From positions 46,470,386-46,534,385 of the forward strand of contig OZ035962.1 in NCBI GenBank assembly GCA_964034945.1: a stretch of DNA of 64,000 nucleotides, given 5' to 3'. The position numbers and the translations under genes are program-made. Every line of letters starts with the position of its first letter. Position 1 is the stretch's first letter. The stretch comes from Chrysopilus asiliformis. Taxonomy: Eukaryota; Arthropoda; Insecta; Diptera; Rhagionidae. The notes beneath the pieces were generated by a model, which saw only the letters and a list, made by a program, of their open reading frames with translations, made no database searches and was not told the DNA's origin. Shown here piece by piece: positions 30,903-41,284 of this stretch.

Positions 30903-33900
30903 AGCGTAGATTACAATACGCCCATAGTTTTTTGGTCGAAAGTATTCGTCCATCCAAAGTTTTTGCCGCAATCCAATATTTAATAAGGCAGCCCTTATAT
31001 ATTGAAGATGGTGTGACCTTGTCGGACAATTGGTTACAGCAATATCCTAATCCTGATGATAGAGCAACGTTTACAGTCACACAACAAGACAGAGAAATTG
31101 TGAATTCTCTATTAGATAGAACTATTGAAGAAAATATCGACAATATTGACCAATTAGATCCTGAAGACGTCAACCCGGGAGGGCAAGAGACCCTTCTCGA
31201 AAATATTCCACTGGAAAATATTGCCCTAGCTCCTGGTGAAGGTCAAAGACCGGTCGATTTAGTTTTCGATAGACATGCAGAAGAATTATCTTTCCCCTCC
31301 ATATATTGTGGACAACCTCGGCTAACAAATTTAACCTATAGCAAAATCGCGCGTTCCGAAATTCGACGGTATGATCGTCGATGCACTACAAATGAAAAGA
31401 TCTTTTATACGTACAAAAAAAACGAGCTTATCTCTATCAAAAACTCTATTTCAATTTGCCTAAGGAAAAAGAGTCGCGGTAGTCGTTCCCACACAGCTGG
31501 AGATTTGGTTAATGATAGCCACGTAGAAAATTTAATACAGCACGACGAAGGGTATAAAATTTTTAAAAATTTAAGATCGTCCCCATCCCATTGGGAGTCC
31601 GAAAAGAAAAAAGTTGTTGCTATGATTCGGCAATTTGGAATTCCCACTTTTTTCATCACCCTCTCGGCTGCCGAAACAAAGTGGTCCGAACTCCTTTGTA
31701 TCTTATCTAAAGTCATTGATAAGAGGGAGATCTCACCTAGTGATGCAGAAAATTTAGATTTCAGCACGAAAGCTAGACTCATTAGATCAGATCCAGTCAC
31801 GTGTTCGAGATATTTTGATCATCGCTTTCGCGCCCTGTTCAAACTTTTCAAGCAGCCGGGAGTAATTTTTGGTGATTCCCATGTAATTAACTATTATTTT
31901 CGTGTTGAATTCCAACACCGTGGTTCTCCCCATGTCCATGGATTGTACTGGCTTCATAATGCCCCAAGTCTTGATCTCTCTGATATTTCCACTTACCCAT
32001 CTGTAGAGAATTTCATTGATACTCATATTTCTACGTCCGCCCAGAATAGTGATTTGGCAGAATACTTAGTCTACCAGAAGCACTCTCACGCGAGATCCTG
32101 TTTAAGGGAAATTAGAGGACAGAAGTTTTGTCGATTCGGCATGCCATATCCTCCAACGGATAAAACCATTATTCTTACTCCACTCGACAATTCTGAAACT
32201 TCTAATACTCATAACGAAAATTATGATAAAATTAGAGAATATTTGAATGAAGCAGCAAAAACCACGTCAATTCCCAATTGCTCATTCGATACGTTTCTAG
32301 GAAATATTGAGATGTCTAGAGATTCTTATATTTCGGCGCTTCGGGCAAATTTAAAAAAGCCCACCATTTTTCTTAAAAGATCTTTAGATGCAATTATGCT
32401 GAACGCATACAATCCTTGTATTCTCAGTTTGCACCGAGCAAACATGGACATTCAGTTTGTAATGGATGCTTATGCTTGTTGCGGTTATATTGTTAATTAT
32501 ATTAACAAATCTAACAAAGGAGTTTCCAAACTTATGCGGGAAGTCATGGACGAGATCTCAAGCGGCAATTATACTGTTAAACAAAAACTCCAACATCTAG
32601 GGAATAAATTTATTCATGGGTTAGAAATCTCAGCTCAGGAAGCAGTGTATAATATTCTCGGCATTCGCATGTCAGAAAGTAGTAATGCGGTTGAGTTTAT
32701 TAACACCAGTCCCCCAAATGAACGTGTCCGTATTGTTAAATCTCAAAAACAGTTGAGAGAACTACCGCAAGATTCAACTGATATTTTCGTCTCAAATTTA
32801 CTGGACCACTATGTACAGCGTCCTGACTCCCTCGAAAATATATCTCTTGCTGAATTCACCGCATACTATAAATTTTCATCTGTCCGTTCATCAAATCCCA
32901 ATAATGATGATGGAGAAGGAAATGAGGAAGTTACCGGCGAGCCACTACGGCTTAAGGATTCAAGCGGATTCTTACGAAAAAGAACCAAACCCTGTGTCAT
33001 TCGGTATCGCAGATATAAAATGATTCAGGAACGCGATAATTATTTTCGAGAACAGGTCATGCTTTTCTTGCCTTGGCGCAATGAAGAATGTGATATTTTG
33101 CAGCAAAATTGTGAGACTCTCTGTCAACAATATCTCATTGCGATTAATACTGTTCGTCGCAAGTTCAATTGTTTTGAGAATGACGATGAGCTTGACAATG
33201 CCCTAATCGCTGCACAAAATGAAAGATTTCTTGAAAATACCGAAGAAATTCAGAATGACGACGATCCGGATCTTCGCCCCTTTCAAATCCCAAATGTGGA
33301 ACCGAATGTCCGAATAATAGATGATAATGTTCCCCAGGATAACGAAACCCGTGTAATAAAATTGCCACCACTAATTTCCGATCTAGACTTTTCCCAAATT
33401 ATTCGATCATTAAATACCGAGCAGAGGCTGTATTTTAACCACGTTTTACATAACATAAAAAATGGAACAAACTGTTATGAATTTGTTAGCGGGGGTGCTG
33501 GGACAGGAAAGAGTAGACTAATTACTGCACTCTATAATGCGTTGATCAAACGACTTAATTCGCGACCTGGAGCCAACCCTGATGATGTCAAGGTCGTTTT
33601 ATGCGCACCTACCGGAAAAGCTGCTTTTAATATAAATGGAGCCACCCTTCATTCTATCTTTTCTTTACCCATCAACCAATCACATTCGGAAATTAGGCCC
33701 CTTAGCAGCGACATTGCTAATACAATTTATTCAAAGCTCCAAAATCTTCAATTAATTATAATCGACGAGATATCAATGGTGGGTGCTAAAATGTTATCCC
33801 ACATCGATTCCAGATTAAAGCAGATTTTTAGAAGTACATCTCTATTTGGTGGCAAATCTGTTATAGTTTTTGGAGATTTAAGACAACTTGCTCCTGTTGG

Positions 33901-35548
33901 GGATAGATGGGTGTTTCAATCTAGCAGAAATGATGTGTATGGCATTGTAGCTGGATCAACATTGTGGAATCTTTTTAAATTTTTCCCACTTACTAAAATA
34001 ATGCGACAAAGGGATGACTTGAATTTTGCAACCGCCCTCAATAACATGGCGCTTGGGAAAATGACAAGTACTGATATAGCGCTTTTCAAGTCAAGAGAAT
34101 GCACCCCCGAAGCAGTTCCTCAGGAGGCCATACATTTATTCAAATCAAACGACGATGTAAATGAATTCAACACGTATAGATTAAACTTAATCCAATCTGA
34201 TCCTGTAATCTCAGAGGCCGAGGACAAAGTCAAAGGGCCAATTCCGGAAAATTCTCGAAACCAGATTGCAGATCGGGCTAAAGAATTAAAAACTTCTGAG
34301 ACTCTTGGATTGCCATCAAATCTTCTGTTAAAGAAAACCGCCAAGTATATGATAACAGTAAATATCAATACTGCTGACGGGTTAGTTAATGGCGCAACAG
34401 GGCAGTTAATGGATATAGAATTCGGGGTACTCGGAAATGGTGCTCGCGTGCCAATTCGCTTATGGATTCAATTCGAAGAATTATCTATCGGTCAAGACGG
34501 GCGTTCTAAACGAACACATTCTGAAAACTTAAATTGGACTCCTATAGAAAAATCAGTTAAAAGTTTTCAATATAAATCCAATGATCGAGTCGTAATTGAG
34601 AGGTCCCAGTTTCCGGTCGTCCCAGCCGAAGCTATTACTATCCACAAAAGTCAGGGATCCACTTATGTTAACGTTGCTGTTCATTTAACCCCTGGTATGA
34701 CACGGGCCCATTTGTATGTGGCATGTAGCCGAGCAACAAAAGCTTCTGGTCTCTTTTTAATCGGGAAATTCAAATCACCAAAATCTCCTACAGCTTCTGA
34801 TCCCGTTTCTATAGAGTTAGTATCTTTGAATTCAGAGAAACTTCTAACGCCTCATTTTGCAAGTTTGCAAGATAAATTCCTTAACAAATTTAGCGTTTTC
34901 TTCCATAACGTCCAAAGTTTACACAAACACATAGAAGATATTAAATGCAACAATTTAGTTTTGTCACTCGATATCCTATGTTTTGTAGAAACTTGGACAT
35001 TGCCCAATGAGGAGTATGACTTAGATCAATATTCCATTGTCGCTAGGTTAGATAACAGCGGAGGGCAAAATATAAGAAAACACAATGGGATACTCTGTTT
35101 TGCTAAGAATTCAATTGCCTCACTTATCAATGTTGTAAAAGTACAACAAATCTGTGAAAATAATCATGTTTTCCAATATGTTTTGTTTGAATTTCATGAC
35201 ATATTATTCCTAGCTTTATATAAAAGTCCACGTTTTTCAAAAACACGCGTTATTCAAGAGCTAGAAAATGTATTGCGGATACCTTTTTCTTGCAATCGAA
35301 AAATGATTATTTTGGGAGATTTTAATCAAGATCGTAGTATCAATAATAATGATGTGATGAGCAAAAAACTTCGCGATTTGAGTCTACGAAGTTTGTTAGA
35401 CCAAAGAGTTTCGACCACTAACTGCGGTTCCCAAATCGACTGGTGTTTCTCCAATTTAGATACATCTACAATTTTCGCAGATACTTTTGAAGAGGTTTAT
35501 AGTTTTCACGACGCTATACAGATTGTTATAAATTCAACCAGGACTTAA
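30824..35548 (+). CDS. Helentron RepHel: HUH Rep, PIF1 helicase and C-terminal endonuclease
   Basis: Open to 35548. There is no ATG at the start; the frame opens around GTG 30800 and continues the gene begun at 29220. The Rep domain carries RVEFQHRGSPHVHGLYWL (HUH motif near 31930) and a two-tyrosine motif YACCGYIVNYINKSNKG near 32480. The PIF1 helicase has GGAGTGKS (Walker A, 33490-33513), LIIIDEISM (33750), FGDLRQLAPV, and the TIHKSQGSTYVNVA...ACSRA block (34640-34735). After about 34875 an exonuclease-endonuclease-phosphatase domain follows (FFHNVQSL, FVETWTL, ILGDFNQDR), the fusion that defines Helentrons. No stop interrupts about 1575 codons. It would nick, unwind and transfer element DNA by rolling circle; the short HINEs nearby could be its substrates. 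Confidence 0.9.
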   Translation, partial: VPISLNTTVSALPRTFDNTHVIQVHLKRRLQYAHSFLVESIRPSKVFAAIQYLIRQPLYIEDGVTLSDNWLQQYPNPDDRATFTVTQQDREIVNSLLDRTIEENIDNIDQLDPEDVNPGGQETLLENIPLENIALAPGEGQRPVDLVFDRHAEELSFPSIYCGQPRLTNLTYSKIARSEIRRYDRRCTTNEKIFYTYKKNELISIKNSISICLRKKSRGSRSHTAGDLVNDSHVENLIQHDEGYKIFKNLRSSPSHWESEKKKVVAMIRQFGIPTFFITLSAAETKWSELLCILSKVIDKREISPSDAENLDFSTKARLIRSDPVTCSRYFDHRFRALFKLFKQPGVIFGDSHVINYYFRVEFQHRGSPHVHGLYWLHNAPSLDLSDISTYPSVENFIDTHISTSAQNSDLAEYLVYQKHSHARSCLREIRGQKFCRFGMPYPPTDKTIILTPLDNSETSNTHNENYDKIREYLNEAAKTTSIPNCSFDTFLGNIEMSRDSYISALRANLKKPTIFLKRSLDAIMLNAYNPCILSLHRANMDIQFVMDAYACCGYIVNYINKSNKGVSKLMREVMDEISSGNYTVKQKLQHLGNKFIHGLEISAQEAVYNILGIRMSESSNAVEFINTSPPNERVRIVKSQKQLRELPQDSTDIFVSNLLDHYVQRPDSLENISLAEFTAYYKFSSVRSSNPNNDDGEGNEEVTGEPLRLKDSSGFLRKRTKPCVIRYRRYKMIQERDNYFREQVMLFLPWRNEECDILQQNCETLCQQYLIAINTVRRKFNCFENDDELDNALIAAQNERFLENTEEIQNDDDPDLRPFQIPNVEPNVRIIDDNVPQDNETRVIKLPPLISDLDFSQIIRSLNTEQRLYFNHVLHNIKNGTNCYEFVSGGAGTGKSRLITALYNALIKRLNSRPGANPDDVKVVLCAPTGKAAFNINGATLHSIFSLPINQSHSEIRPLSSDIANTIYSKLQNLQLIIIDEISMVGAKMLSHIDSRLKQIFRSTSLFGGKSVIVFGDLRQLAPVGDRWVFQSSRNDVYGIVAGSTLWNLFKFFPLTKIMRQRDDLNFATALNNMALGKMTSTDIALFKSRECTPEAVPQEAIHLFKSNDDVNEFNTYRLNLIQSDPVISEAEDKVKGPIPENSRNQIADRAKELKTSETLGLPSNLLLKKTAKYMITVNINTADGLVNGATGQLMDIEFGVLGNGARVPIRLWIQFEELSIGQDGRSKRTHSENLNWTPIEKSVKSFQYKSNDRVVIERSQFPVVPAEAITIHKSQGSTYVNVAVHLTPGMTRAHLYVACSRATKASGLFLIGKFKSPKSPTASDPVSIELVSLNSEKLLTPHFASLQDKFLNKFSVFFHNVQSLHKHIEDIKCNNLVLSLDILCFVETWTLPNEEYDLDQYSIVARLDNSGGQNIRKHNGILCFAKNSIASLINVVKVQQICENNHVFQYVLFEFHDILFLALYKSPRFSKTRVIQELENVLRIPFSCNRKMIILGDFNQDRSINNNDVMSKKLRDLSLRSLLDQRVSTTNCGSQIDWCFSNLDTSTIFADTFEEVYSFHDAIQIVINSTRT

Positions 35549-36269
35549 TATAATAGAATCCTACAAAATTCTTTGTGGAATTTAACTTTGTTGTTGCTCC
35601 TGTTCCTTTAATGTTTTAGTCATAAAAGTTTATTTATTTATTTTTTTTTTTTTGCTTTTAAAACAAACATAAAAGTCAAGTTTATATATTGGTAACAAAC
35701 AGACAAATACACTTTACAAAAAAAATGTATTGGTATGCTAGTAGTTTATTGAATGTAGTTTACTGTAAGTAGGGAAACAAATATTGTAGTAGTAACATAA
35801 AAAAAACACAAAATAAAAAAATAATAAAAAAATAGTATTAGTAGTACATAAGTTAATTCACATAACATGTATATGCAGAAATACAACAGATCTATTTTCA
35901 TAATATAACTATATTAACAATTTTAACAAATTCATGTCTTTTTTCTACACCTTTTCTAAAATCTTTTGTATTTCACATTAATTCCCTTTACCAACTAACA
36001 TAACCTTTCCCAATTCCCATTCTGGCAAGATAACTTTCGGCTTCCCGTGCCCTTGCTGAACTACAAAAACAATGCATCACTAAAAAAATTGTTTTTGTTG
36101 ACTGAGAAAGTTTAATTCGCAGTAGTTAAAAAATATATTGTAAATAATTACTTATAATGTATAGTAAGTTAGAAAACCAAAATTAGTATGAAGAATAGAG
36201 TAATAAAACATTACACAGAGTAATTTTTAAAAACAAATTTCACTTCAAAGTGGAATTTTGATCCAAATG
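35549..36269 (+). other. Helentron 3' non-coding region
   Basis: AT-rich, about 720 bp, without a convincing ORF. It contains several A/T homopolymer tracts and no structure that I can read before the right-end inverted repeat. Confidence 0.5.
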
Positions 36270-36328
36270 TTCACTGAAATCACCATACGGGTTTCCAATA
36301 ATTGCTGGCAATTATAGCTTTTGTTATG
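36240..36328 (+). terminator. Helentron right end: subterminal inverted repeat and hairpin
   Basis: CACTTCAAAGTGGAATTTTG and ATCACCATACGGGT are shared with the HINE at 45980-46190. Then comes a small hairpin (ATTGCTGGCAAT) and AGCTTTTGTTATG before the T-run of the target. In rolling-circle transposons such an end acts as the replication terminator; that role is inferred. Confidence 0.75.
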
Positions 36329-37187
36329 TTTATTTTTGTTCATGGACCTGGTTTACATTTTCATCATCATAATACGTCTTATAATGCAGTATTTTGTTTG
36401 GTAAAGGTTTGTCAACAGAAATAGCTTTTGTTACTACATCGGAAAGGGTTGATGAATTGCTTGCTTTTAAGATTAATCAAGTTTCACTATTATATACGTT
36501 TTCAATTAAGTATTGTATTGCAAATTTTTCGGCTAATTTTTCTGCAGATTCCCCAGTTGCTACATTTTCTGCGATGAATGTACTTGTCAATTGTTGTGAT
36601 AAATTTTCAATTTTTTCTGTATAGTCCTTAATACTTTTGTTTCCTTGTTTACACTCTTTTAACTGTGCGAGAATAGCAACTGAAGTTGTTTTTATGGAAA
36701 ATTTTGTCTTTAGTTTTTCTGTTAATTTTTCTATCGTGTTTATGTCTTCTGTTATTATATATTTTGCTTTTCCGATTATGCGCGTTTTTATAAATTTGAA
36801 TAGCATGTCATGTTGCGTATTTTGTATTATTGATGCCGCGAATTTTATACATTCTATGAATGACTCGGTGTCGTTGGGGTTCCCATTAAATTGAGGGATT
36901 AAAGCTATTGCTGATTTAATGTCGAATTCCATTTTCGTTTGATTTTTTATTATTGTGAAAATTTTGTCTCCAATTTCCTTTATTTCCTTGTAAACTACTC
37001 TGATTTTTGGTAAGGTTTCTACGTCCGTAGTTAAGTTATTTAACGTACTTTTGGCTTTGTTAAGTATTTCTGCAGTTTGTTTTTCTTTTTCTCGTAGTGT
37101 TCTGTTTGAATATGGTCGATTTATGCTTTTATTGAAGTTAGTTAAAATGTTTTGCAAATCGCTTTTGAATTGTGTAGGTTCTTCCAT
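36329..37187 (-). pseudogene. Gag of gypsy unit 2
   Basis: ATG at 37185-37187 (MEEPTQFKSD...). 236 codons are open to a TGA at 36477-36479, after which the same frame stays open to about 36345 (LILKASNSSTLSDVVTKAISVD...), so the TGA looks like a nonsense change. At about 36329 gag should continue into protease/RT, but beyond the Helentron the next element sequence is integrase: the whole protease-RT-RNase H segment is missing. Uninterrupted by the 4.3-kb insertion found in unit 1, it provides the empty site for it. Confidence 0.85.
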
Positions 37188-37229
37188 TGAAAGAAAAAGC
37201 AAAAGTTAAGAAATTTATTTTATTTTATT

Positions 37230-37460
37230 TTATTTCTTTATTTCATTTTTATACAGTACAGGTGTGGTTAAGTATTTCTTTTTCAAATTTTTCTTATGGT
37301 TTTTATATATCAAATATAGAATTTCTATAATTTTTATGGCTACTATAACATACATTAAAATTAAAATTTCCGCATTTTCTAAGCTAACTTTATCTATGAC
37401 AATATTATTGGCTACTTGGCCTGTATTTTCAACTTTTTTTTTTGATTGGGTTTTACCCAT
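37230..37460 (-). CDS. Small membrane-type ORF upstream of gag, unit 2
   Basis: The start is ATG 37458-37460: MGKTQSKKKVENTGQ, with a myristoylation-like N-terminus, one hydrophobic helix and a basic tail. It is the counterpart of 23586-23816 and keeps its frame despite differences in the T-run that encodes the Lys stretch. It ends about 40 bp before gag. Confidence 0.5.
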   Translation of the reverse strand: MGKTQSKKKVENTGQVANNIVIDKVSLENAEILILMYVIVAIKIIEILYLIYKNHKKNLKKKYLTTPVLYKNEIKK

Positions 37461-37829
37461 TATAAAAATATAGGTAAATTTTAATTTAAACAAAATAATT
37501 TTTGCTTACTCTTAGTTATTTTTTTTTTTTTTTTAATTTTATTTAGTTGTTTTTTCGTTTTCTCTTCCAGAATTTCGTATTTCAATTTTCCTTCCGGAGT
37601 GCTCGATATTTGTTGTAGCTTCCGTCAGTCTGCTATCTGTTGATTCAGCTTGAATCTTTTTCCTCCTCTTTGTTTTCTGGGCTTCGCTGTTGGTTTTCTT
37701 GTTCGGGACGTTAGTTTTGAACAATTTAAACAAATTACTAAATTTTTCGTTGATGTCCTCTTTCCAGCTGGTTGATATTACTCCAAGTTGATTTTTCTAG
37801 ATGTTTTAAGCAATTTCTTCTTGATCCGA

Positions 37830-37843
37830 TGTCACGGTCGCCA
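37830..37843 (-). promoter_or_regulatory. Primer-binding site of gypsy unit 2, tRNA-Arg type
   Basis: TGGCGACCGTGACA on the minus strand, directly next to LTR 3. Identical to 25134-25147. The charged no-ATG frame seen in unit 1 is also present next to it (37539-37733). Confidence 0.85.
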
Positions 37844-38269
37844 TGTAGTGAATTTAATGTTGGGAGCAGCAAATATGCTTTAACTCCATTCGAAGTAGCT
37901 AAAAAGCACAACTTCGTTAATCGATGGGAGCAGCGATATATCGCGTTGACTCCAGTTGGGAGCAGGCGATATATCGCCTTAACTCCAGGTCTAAATAAGA
38001 CAAGACTTTTGTGATACTAAGACAGTCGTTTATTAGACTCACTTTCTTTTATACCATTTTAATGCTTACATAGCTAAAGTTTATAATTATTGATTAATGT
38101 CTACTTTTGCTGATTCACATCAATTTGTTTACGCTCGCGATGAACTCGCGATCAAAAATGTCGACGCAGGTATTTCATACTAGCAGAGTGCATTGACACA
38201 CGTGCTACTTCATAAATTGATGTGAATCATTGTTTTGATTTCTTATGCATGTTAATTATGCATATCACA
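37844..38269 (-). repeat. LTR 3 (outer 5' LTR) of the dimer
   Basis: 426 bp, with only a handful of differences from LTR 2 by eye. Its right flank is CTTCGATATTTC: non-element sequence beginning with the CTTC duplication, and without the polypurine tract, as expected for the outer end. Confidence 0.93.
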
Positions 38270-38399
38270 CTTCGATATTTCTAAAACCTATACCAAATAT
38301 TTTACCTCGGCATCGATGGGGTCGCATTCTTATTAAGTACTAGCTTACATACACGTCGTTGCCACGTTAAAGTTGTTTGCATAAGTTTTTTTACAGCAA

Positions 38400-38722
38400 A
38401 AAGCAAGGAAATAACTGAAAAACCTTTGAAAAAAACTATATGCCTTCCGGACTTCTCGTTTCGAATTTTGAAATTCTAAAACCAAATTCGCGATCAAGGA
38501 CCCCGAAATAAGTTTTATTTTTTTTTTCGAGGGAAAATGAGAAAACGATATTTGAGTTATCCTTACAGATCCTTCTGTCTCGAATTTTAAAATTCTAACA
38601 TCAAATTCATGATCAGTGATTCGTGATCAGCGACTCCAAAATCCTCTAAAGGCAGTTTTGCCAAGAAAAAATTAGGAAAAAGATATTTTCGTTGTCCTGA
38701 CAGGATTTTCACAAAGATACTG
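38400..38722 (-). repeat. Two to three units of a satellite-like repeat, minus orientation
   Basis: Phrases such as GTTATCCTTACAGATCCTTC, TCGAATTTTAAAATTCTAAC and GATCAGCGACTCC are the reverse complement of the 120-bp repeat at 56460-57310. Units here are more diverged. Confidence 0.75.
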
Positions 38723-40907
38723 TGATGAGTCAGTGGTACTTGGCTTTTATATATATGGATAAAATAAAATCAATCATATTGTATTAAATACAAAATTGTT
38801 TAATTTCTAAATAATCTAAATCAAAATACAAATATAAAACACATGATCTCAGCCTCGTTCTGAAATAAGCTCCACGGCATTAGGTTCCATGAGAATAGGC
38901 TCCAAACATCGGTGTACAGCCGATCCAAGTATTTCATTTAACAAAAAGTTAAGTAAACTGAAAATACAACAAAATTGTCAATTAACACTTTTTCATTATC
39001 TCATATTAGGAATAGCAACACAGAATGTGAAGTACCCAAATCAAATATTTAACATATTAACCCTACGTCTGATAACAAGTTTTGACACGTCTCACTGATA
39101 ACCTGCCTAGCCGAGTAAGCTACAAATTATATGAGAGATCGATGGAATGAAGACTAATGAGGACTATGTGCACAATAATTAATAAAACTTTTTGTCGACA
39201 ATTTTTGGAAAATTGTCTTAGTTCAAATGGTGTAGAGCAATATGTGAAATTTCCGACTAAAAGATGAAAAAACCAAAATTTACACCTGGTCTGTAAAACG
39301 GCGCACTTTAGCTAATTTTGCACTTTCTTCGCCATAAAATCGATTATACCATACACATCAATATAAAAAAACCAAAGGTAGTTCGAAAGTACTTTTTCTA
39401 ACCGACTTGTGTTGGACCGATATCGGGCCGACGGTTGTATACAGCACACACACGATACGATCTATTTGCGATTTTGATCGAATAATCAGTTTTTACTAGC
39501 AAATATCTCTCGAACAACACAGCACAGTTGTAAAATAATATCGTATCGACGGTCGCATGGTAGACCACAAACGATACAATCTGTTGCATGCGACCGCAGG
39601 TTTTGGCTCAGCTACGTACGACCGTGCGATATCGTATACAACCGTCATTTCGTGCACATACACGATACAATTATCGCATGCGACCGCAAATCGGCCCGAC
39701 GGTTGTACCGATAATTGCAGCGTCTATTTCCAGCTTAAGAGTAACCAATGGACTCCATTAGACTTTTTTCCAGATTGGATTTAAATACAATCACGAAAAA
39801 GTCTAGCTGAGATTCAAAAAAATTTGCTTCATGATTTAAATCACATTACTGTTACGATTTTTTCGACTACTGAAAAGTAGTATTTGTTTTTTGACATTTG
39901 TTCAGTTCAAATTGGCTGATTTCTAGTTGGCTGCCCTGGTTACCTCCTGGTTGACATTTCTAAGCACGCTATGGAGACACAATAAATATCATGACTGAAA
40001 ATGCCCACGCGCTGATTTCACTATTCACCAAAATGTGGAAAAGTCCAATGGAGTCGTGGAGTCGTGATAAGAAAGCCAAATTTTCAGTCCTCTATGCGAC
40101 TGAATTCAAAAGTTGTAATGATTCAAAGTCAGATAAAAATATGGATATTTTAAATTTTGATTTTTTCCTATTTTTTCTGGATTTATGACCATTAGCAAAT
40201 TCTCCGATTCTGTGATTTTTACGCTTAAAGTTCTAAATATTTAGGGAAATAATTTTTCTTACCATGAATCAGAAATGGTTCAATGGTTAAACACATTTTT
40301 TTACTGTATATTTAAAAAAAAAAAATTTTTTTGGCTTTAGTGGACCAGAACTAAAAAGTTTCACCAAGTTCCGCAATCCAGCAAAAAAAAAAAATTCAGC
40401 TGCCAATATTTGCTATTTTATCATTTAAGAAGATTGAAAAAAAAAATCTTGTGAGGTATAAACAAAAGATTACACGGCATATACGATTATCCTGTATAAA
40501 TTATTGAGGCGGACTCACCCTTACCGATAACAGCTCGTTAAGGATTTTATTAGGCGTAATTTAGGATAAAAATCACTCTGTTACTTTTATTTTAATATTT
40601 GTCAGTTCTAAAATAATTTGTAAAACTGTTCGGTTCAATAAATAATATATATTAAAATATCTCTAGTTCCTTTATCGCAAAAAAAATATTTAAAATGTTA
40701 AAATTTTTGTGTTGAGAATTGAACGATGGGGTCTTTTGGTTATATTCAAAATACTTTAATAAAAAAGAGCCATATACAGACCTAAGGGTCAGTTGATGAC
40801 AGTCACTGAGACATGATTGATTTTATCCATTGCCGTGTGCCTGACGATTATACTTGCGCGACTAAAAATATGAGTTTTGTGTACTTGTCATTCGGTTCAC
40901 AAATTTG
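38723..40907. other. No gene seen; AT-rich with weak foldback structure
   Basis: No coding region is supported. At 39395-39720 short words (CGATACGAT, GCATGCGACCG, CGACGGTTGTA) recur in both orientations. At 39748-39770 and 40034-40057 about 20 bp form an inverted pair (GACTCCATTAGACTTTTTTCC versus GGAAAAGTCCAATGGAGTCG), a possible 310-bp MITE. Confidence 0.45.
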
Positions 40908-41122
40908 CATGTGTGTATAGAGCCCATAATATAGAGAGTGGACATCCGAACTGGAGCGACTAGACATGAGTTTTTTTTACTTATATTAAGCGATTTCCGT
41001 TATTTTGATAATGTGACAAAGAACGACATTTTTAAAGCTTTCCGCGCTCGTTTTTCAGCTCGGCGGCCATTTGTACAAGTCCGGATGTCCACTCTCTATA
41101 TTATAGGCTCTCTACACACATG
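40908..41122. mobile_element. 215-bp foldback MITE
   Basis: The left end CATGTGTGTATAGAGCCCAT and the following ATATAGAGAGTGGACATCCG return inverted at 41084-41122 with a few mismatches; arms are about 40 bp. The interior (about 40962-41083) is repeated directly at 41158-41284 without the ends, so a related copy lies next to it. Confidence 0.7.
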
Positions 41123-41157
41123 ATGGCATGTCAACAACGACACCTTTCCAAATTTTG

Positions 41158-41284
41158 ATATGAGTTTTTTTTATTGATATTGACCGATTTCAGTTATTTT
41201 ACTAATTATTTGTGGCAAAGGATTAAATTTTTAAAGCTCTTACTGATTTTTCAGCTCGGCGGCCATTTTTACACGTCCCGTTGT
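41158..41284. repeat. Direct partial copy of the MITE interior
   Basis: GAGTTTTTTTTA...AGCTCGGCGGCCATTT matches 40964-41076 in the same orientation at a spacing of about 195-205 bp. TIRs are not present around it. Confidence 0.65.

Larger units (their letters stand above)
27266..36328 (+). mobile_element. Autonomous Helentron (rolling-circle transposon), about 9.06 kb
   Basis: Unit 1 supplies the empty site (GGTTTTTATTTTTGTTC), so both borders are fixed to within a few T residues; there is no true target duplication and the insertion is in a T-run, as known for Helentrons. The left end has TATACCC...GGGTATAT and ACCCGTATGGTGA (27269-27281). The right end has the inverse TCACCATACGGGT (about 36280-36293), then a hairpin TTGC-TGGCAA and AGCTTTTGTTATG. 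A GTCY microsatellite follows the left end. These are the hallmarks of DINE-1/HINE elements, here on an element that also encodes Rep, helicase and endonuclease. Confidence 0.88.
7743..38269 (-). mobile_element. Tandem dimer of a Ty3/gypsy (412/mdg1-like) element, LTR-internal-LTR-internal-LTR
   Basis: Three LTRs of exactly 426 bp lie in the same orientation: one at 7743-8132 plus 16605-16640 (split by a BEL element), one at 25148-25573 and one at 37844-38269. Between them are two internal regions reading on the minus strand, each with primer site, small ORF, gag and integrase. The outer flanks are the same 4-bp word, CTTC, at 7739-7742 and 38270-38273, while the middle LTR joins integrase of one unit directly to the leader of the other. 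This is the structure expected when one insertion is doubled by unequal exchange between LTRs. Later insertions (BEL; 18591-22920; 23829-24776; Helentron) bring it to 30.5 kb. Confidence 0.88.

Noticed and set aside
36329..38269. Independent third gypsy insertion
   Set aside because: Its left end joins, across the Helentron, to the integrase at 25813-27265 at exactly the sequence that is continuous in unit 1, so it is the other half of unit 2 and not a separate copy.
38889..39098. 69-codon plus-strand ORF
   Set aside because: Low-complexity AT-rich surroundings and no family resemblance.
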